Assembly: GCA_026415575.1 (NCBI GenBank)
Contig: JAOAGV010000010.1
Coordinates: 16,151 to 70,820, forward strand
Source: Candidatus Sumerlaeia bacterium
GTDB taxonomy: Bacteria > Sumerlaeota > Sumerlaeia > JADFCW01
Direction: 5' to 3'
Length of the DNA stretch: 54,670 bases
In this document: one piece after another, positions 51,014-54,670 of the stretch
How positions within the stretch are numbered: the first letter of the stretch is position 1
How the letters are laid out: every line of letters begins with the position of its first letter
Made by a program: the position numbers and the translations under genes
Notes under the pieces: generated by a model
What the model was told of the DNA's origin: nothing
What the model saw: the letters and a program-made list of their open reading frames with translations, nothing else
The model's database searches: none

Positions 51014-54000
51014 CTATTTGCCGGAAGTTGCCGTTTCACGGTCGGCCGACCAAAGCACCGGTTCATCCAGCGACACATAGGCGGCCCATTCGCCGGTGGC
51101 ATTGACCACTTTCAGAACAAGCGTATTCCAGCCTGCTTCGAGAACGATGTCCACGCGGTCTTCGTCGGGTGAAGCCGGTCGCTGCACCAGTTTTTCAAAC
51201 ACCATCCGGCCATTCAGAAAGACTTTGACCGCGTCGTCGCTGCCCAGCCGCAGTTTCGTGGCGGTTCGCGTTTTCACATGAAGGTGGGTCAGTGCGTAGG
51301 CGGCCGCGTTGGTATGCTGGCCGACCGCCGAAATCAGATTGAGGAAACCGACACGGTCGGAGCGGTGTCGGCGCCAGCGGGCCGTCTCGGCGCCGGTCCC
51401 TTCATACACGTGCGCCGTGTTGAATCCCGTTTCGGGCGGAAATGCGCGCTGCAGGCCGTCGGCCAGATCGCGGCAGGCAAACGGTCCGCACACCCACCAG
51501 TCTGTCGGTGCAGTTTCGCCCGTGCCGTCGAAGCGCGCCAGAATCTGCCGGCGATCCACATTTCCCGGACCGCCCATCCGCTGGTTGTCCGAACAGTAGC
51601 GGAACAGGGTTGAACAGAAAAGCCGCGCTGCAGGGTCGCGGTCGAGTCGGTCGAACACCGGCAGCGTGAATGCGATTACGCGGCCCGCTCCCCATGCGCG
51701 CTCGGCGGCCGCCATCCCGGTCAACCGGCCGTAGTTGTCCATGACGATAATCGCCGGGTGCCATTCGGGTTCGTCCGTCGCCAAAGCGTATTGGGGAATA
51801 ATCGAACGGAACTCGCTTCCCAGTGCCTGCCGCTGCATCAGCCAGTGCAACCAGTGGGCCGTGCCGCCGAAACAAAACTGACCGACAAAGCCTCCGGCCA
51901 GCCGCACGGTTTTGCCCTGCAGCAGCCGGATCCGCGCGACGGCCGGGTCTATGCCGCCCGAGCAATCCAGAAGCAGCGTCCCGCCGTCGGTGCTGATGCC
52001 TTCGAGCGCCTCGGCCAGCGGCTCGAAGCGTTCGCGCTGCCGCCAAGCGGGACCTTGGGCTGCGACAAGAAAAATACGCGAACGCGGCCAAGCCGGCGGA
52101 CTCAAAGGAGCAATGCCGGAAGCCGAGAGAACCGACCGGCGCGCCCCGCTCGAATCAAACGCCAGCAAGTCATATCGGGACAAATCCCATTGGTCGTCCG
52201 AAACGTAGAGAATCCGCTGCTCGGTTTCGGCCGGTCGGTTGCCCCTGCGATTGGAAGGGTCCGATAAGACGGACCGGATGCGGCAGTGACCCGTGGGACC
52301 ACTCAGACGGCATTCCAGCGGTTCAAGCGCGGCTACGCGCTGAGTCGCAGAAAGCACAACCTCGTTTTGGCGCTGGCTTACCCTTTTGTTATTGGGGCTA
52401 AATACCTGAACTTCTAAATAATAGGTCCCGGAGGTGAAGCCATCGTTGAGTATGAGCGGCTGAATGCGAACAGTCTGGCCGGGCGACGGGCATTCCGGCG
52501 TGCAGATCACGGTAACCGACGGCGAGCGCTGCACATGGGCCAGATGATCATGTACCCGCTTGGGGCGTCCGGCTGCGTCGAGAATCCCCGCGCCATACTC
52601 CCAAGCGGCATCGTTCCACTGGCTGTAGCAATAGCCGTCAAGGTTCGGATTGGCCCTTAAAACGGATACTATTTCGACCGCAGTTTTGGCTTGGAGGTCT
52701 TCGGAAACGGTAAATAGGTTACCGATATCATTAAAGATTAATCTTATCTTTTTGTTATTGAAATCCGATAGTGATAAGTCATTATATTGTTTATATAACC
52801 TATAATCTTCGAGATTATCTTTGTTTCTAAAATTATCTAAGACTATTTTTGGATTGGACATTCCACTTGCACCAATCGCCGACACAAAGTTCAGATTTGT
52901 AGTTTTACCCAAAGTTTGCAGCCGAGTCCGCTCTTCAGCGGTCAGCGGCGAATGCACAAATATCTGTCCGCTTCCCATAGGGATACCATCCGCTTGATTG
53001 GGAAGATAAACCTTCGCCGCACCGCGTTCGTTGGATTCCGTCCAACGGTCGGGCCAGTCGCCAAAGACCGGCCGCGTCGGGTCCAGCTGCAGCGCCTGTC
53101 GGGCGAGTAGGTCACCGGCTTTTCCCACGTCGCCGCCTCCGCCGCTGATCGTGCCCCAAGCGATAATGCATGGATGGTTGCGGTCGCGTCGAACCATTTC
53201 GCTCATTTCAGCGAGGCATGGTTTGACGATTTGATCCAGCGGGCCATAGACCCAGCCGATCGAAGGTTCCGCGATGACCATCAGCCCCAGCCGGTCAGCG
53301 GCGTCGAGATACCATTCGGGCGCGACAGCAGCATGAAGCCTCACGACATTGAATCCGGCGGCTTTTATCCTTAAAATCTCGCTTTCCGCCACCCCGTTGA
53401 AGCGTGGATCGCGGCCGGGCGGAAGCGCCAGAGCCCCGAGCTCATAAGGTTGGCGCAGCGCGGCTTTCAGAAAGACAGGTTTTCCATTTAGCCGAAAATC
53501 GCCCTGCTCGATCGTGAAGGTACGAAAGCCAAATGTCACCTTTTTCTCCTGTCCGCCTTCCAATGCCGTTCCAAAACCATATAGGGCCGTTTGGCTGGGC
53601 GACCAGAGGGCAGGTTTTTCTACTTGCAACTCGACCGTGCGCCGGTTGAGCCCCGGTTCGAGTGTTATGGGCACTTCACGCACGGCCGGGGGACTTTGGA
53701 CGCCTTGAATTGCGAAAACCCTTGCCCGAAGCAGCGTTTGGGCAGGGCCGCCCGCGCGTCGTTCGATTTCCAATGCCGCCGTCACTTTCCCGGTGGCCGG
53801 GTCGGCCATAATGTGGATATCCTCGATGGACAGCGGAGGTTTGCCCAGAAGCCGCACTGCGCCGTAGATGCCGCCGAAGTTGAAATACCACGACTCCTTG
53901 CCGTTGGGAATGGCGCGAAGCGTCCAGCCGTCCACAGCCTGCCGGCCGGGGTCCACAACCCGCAGGACCAGTTGATTTTCCTCGTTTAACCGAGCTGCAT

Positions 54001-54418
54001 TGCCCAACGGCAGCTGAAAGCGGTGATAGCCGCCTTCGTGGGCGCCAATCTCTGTTCCATTGAGCCAGACGCGGCAGGCATAGTTGACGGCATCAAATTC
54101 CAGATAAAGGGTTTTTCCGCGGAATGAATCGGGAATGCGAAATGTATGGTAATACCAAGCGACACCGTCATAGGCGGCGCCTTCGGGTGTTTCCTCGAAA
54201 CACGACGGCACCCTGATGTCATGAAGTGCAGAAGGGCGGCTCTTTTGCCAGTTTTGTTGCAGCCCGAGATTCTTGGGATCGTAAGCGATCTTCCACATGC
54301 CGCTTAGGTCCAAAACCGCCTCGCCCAAATGTAGCTGCGTCTGCGATTGCGATAGCGCTTCGACGGCCCAGAGGAATGCACCAATGACCATCAACCGCCC
54401 GAATTTACCGCCTTTCAT
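51014..54418 (-). CDS. Glycoside hydrolase family 2-fold protein, catalytic Glu pair apparently missing
   Basis: A 1,134-residue secreted protein: signal peptide to about residue 25, then the GH2 sugar-binding domain (LDLSGMWKIAYDP, VPSCFEETP, YHTFRIPDSF, VNYACRVWLNGTEIGAHEGGYHRF), an Ig-like domain, and a TIM barrel starting near NGKPVFLKA. The family acid/base site, normally ending in Asn-Glu, reads AWGTISGGGG at 420-429. The nucleophile site, normally FVSExG, reads FVSAIGAS at 511-518. Beyond 630 are beta-rich regions and a C-terminal domain with a VKVFLNGRMVF strand. Codons for about residues 519-573 are extremely A+T-rich. It may be a binding protein or a damaged enzyme. AGAGGTG precedes ATG 54418, which overlaps the upstream stop. 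Confidence 0.8.
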   Translation of the reverse strand: MKGGKFGRLMVIGAFLWAVEALSQSQTQLHLGEAVLDLSGMWKIAYDPKNLGLQQNWQKSRPSALHDIRVPSCFEETPEGAAYDGVAWYYHTFRIPDSFRGKTLYLEFDAVNYACRVWLNGTEIGAHEGGYHRFQLPLGNAARLNEENQLVLRVVDPGRQAVDGWTLRAIPNGKESWYFNFGGIYGAVRLLGKPPLSIEDIHIMADPATGKVTAALEIERRAGGPAQTLLRARVFAIQGVQSPPAVREVPITLEPGLNRRTVELQVEKPALWSPSQTALYGFGTALEGGQEKKVTFGFRTFTIEQGDFRLNGKPVFLKAALRQPYELGALALPPGRDPRFNGVAESEILRIKAAGFNVVRLHAAVAPEWYLDAADRLGLMVIAEPSIGWVYGPLDQIVKPCLAEMSEMVRRDRNHPCIIAWGTISGGGGDVGKAGDLLARQALQLDPTRPVFGDWPDRWTESNERGAAKVYLPNQADGIPMGSGQIFVHSPLTAEERTRLQTLGKTTNLNFVSAIGASGMSNPKIVLDNFRNKDNLEDYRLYKQYNDLSLSDFNNKKIRLIFNDIGNLFTVSEDLQAKTAVEIVSVLRANPNLDGYCYSQWNDAAWEYGAGILDAAGRPKRVHDHLAHVQRSPSVTVICTPECPSPGQTVRIQPLILNDGFTSGTYYLEVQVFSPNNKRVSQRQNEVVLSATQRVAALEPLECRLSGPTGHCRIRSVLSDPSNRRGNRPAETEQRILYVSDDQWDLSRYDLLAFDSSGARRSVLSASGIAPLSPPAWPRSRIFLVAAQGPAWRQRERFEPLAEALEGISTDGGTLLLDCSGGIDPAVARIRLLQGKTVRLAGGFVGQFCFGGTAHWLHWLMQRQALGSEFRSIIPQYALATDEPEWHPAIIVMDNYGRLTGMAAAERAWGAGRVIAFTLPVFDRLDRDPAARLFCSTLFRYCSDNQRMGGPGNVDRRQILARFDGTGETAPTDWWVCGPFACRDLADGLQRAFPPETGFNTAHVYEGTGAETARWRRHRSDRVGFLNLISAVGQHTNAAAYALTHLHVKTRTATKLRLGSDDAVKVFLNGRMVFEKLVQRPASPDEDRVDIVLEAGWNTLVLKVVNATGEWAAYVSLDEPVLWSADRETATSGK

Positions 54419-54649
54419 CCTGCACCTCTGACTTTTTGCTCCGACAACTGCTTCCCATTCGCGTGAGCCGTTTCCCTTTGTTTCAAATGGGAGCCCTGCG
54501 TCAGTCCCAGCATGGTAAAGATCATGAATCCGCAGAAGGTGTCCTCGAAATTCGACACGGCAAAGGCTTCGATGACAGCCACGAGCAGATAGACGGCTGC
54601 GGCCATGGCTAATGCTCGAACGTGCACCGGCAGGGCATCGCGTTTTGAC
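54415..54649 (-). CDS. Partial membrane protein, O-antigen polymerase/ligase-like C-terminus
   Basis: Only the last 77 or so codons are present; the gene runs off the contig. Two hydrophobic segments can be seen (ALAMAAAVYLLVAVIEAFAV and FCGFMIFTMLGL), joined by SNFEDT, followed by a polar tail. The NFED-type turn with a final hydrophobic segment and charged end resembles the C-terminus of O-antigen ligase or polymerase proteins (Wzy/WaaL type). That is a weak resemblance. The stop overlaps the GH2-like start by four bases (ATGA), so the two genes are co-transcribed. The apparent N-terminal residues beyond 54649 are adapter sequence. Confidence 0.45.
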
Positions 54650-54670
54650 CTGTCTCTTATACACATCTGA
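54650..54670. other. Nextera transposon-end adapter left on the contig
   Basis: Bases 54650-54668 are CTGTCTCTTATACACATCT exactly, the 19-base mosaic end used in Nextera libraries, followed by GA as in one of the two adapter arms. This is library sequence, not genome. The contig should be trimmed at 54649. Confidence 0.97.

Overview
This is a G+C-rich bacterial contig end, probably from a metagenome: the last 21 bases are Illumina Nextera transposon adapter, not genome. The gene content fits an uncultured Gram-negative bacterium. It has KDO synthesis (kdsB), an O-antigen-polymerase-like fragment, many lipoproteins and Tat-type signals, secreted glycoside hydrolases, a large set of pseudopilins, and the LysW amino-group-carrier route to lysine. 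The style recalls Sumerlaeota, Hydrogenedentota or PVC-type lineages. There is no rRNA or ribosomal protein here to settle the phylum, so this placement is inference.

Layout. Positions 1-1,560 hold no gene, only a dense field of palindromic and tandem repeats. From 1.56 to 10.4 kb (+ strand) lies a lysine block. It opens with a candidate attenuator: a 25-codon leader ORF with a Lys-Lys-Arg-Arg run, two competing hairpins and an intrinsic terminator. Homocitrate synthase, lysW, lysX, lysY, a VapBC-type toxin-antitoxin pair and lysZ follow, then surE, coaD, a DUF1841 gene and pta. From 10.4 to 16 kb are exported proteins: a Gfo/Idh/MocA oxidoreductase, a lipoprotein acetolactate decarboxylase (minus strand), a DUF2961/GH172 hydrolase and a DUF3352-like lipoprotein.

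From 16 to 43 kb nearly everything is on the minus strand: a PAS-domain protein, a lipoprotein metalloprotease, alanine racemase and a GH10 xylanase. Then comes a nine-gene pseudopilin operon read from 29.9 to 21.2 kb (H, I, J, K, then five GspG-like proteins) with a good promoter at its head. Next is an operon read from 35.6 to 30.4 kb (L,D-transpeptidase, hisG, a second PIN toxin with partner, kdsB, pyrG) with a near-consensus promoter. A V8-like protease with five CARDB repeats, a YdiJ/GlcD-GlcF fused dehydrogenase and a DnaJ homologue complete this part.

From 43.4 to 46.1 kb (+ strand) are a RACo-like ferredoxin-ASKHA protein and a short-chain dehydrogenase. From 46.4 kb to the end (minus strand) are rubrerythrin, a PSP1/RicT protein, an internally deleted restriction-modification protein, an FHA-GAF-adenylate cyclase, a GH2-fold protein apparently lacking both catalytic glutamates and carrying a very A+T-rich patch, and the 3' end of a membrane protein.

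The most interesting points are the lysine attenuator, a LysW carrier protein ending in Gln instead of the expected Glu, two PIN toxin modules embedded in biosynthetic operons, the enlarged pseudopilin set with a lamin-tail domain inside its GspK, and intergenic linkers built of GTC-words at a strict 9-nt period. All functional statements rest on reading the sequence by eye and on family knowledge; no search was run.
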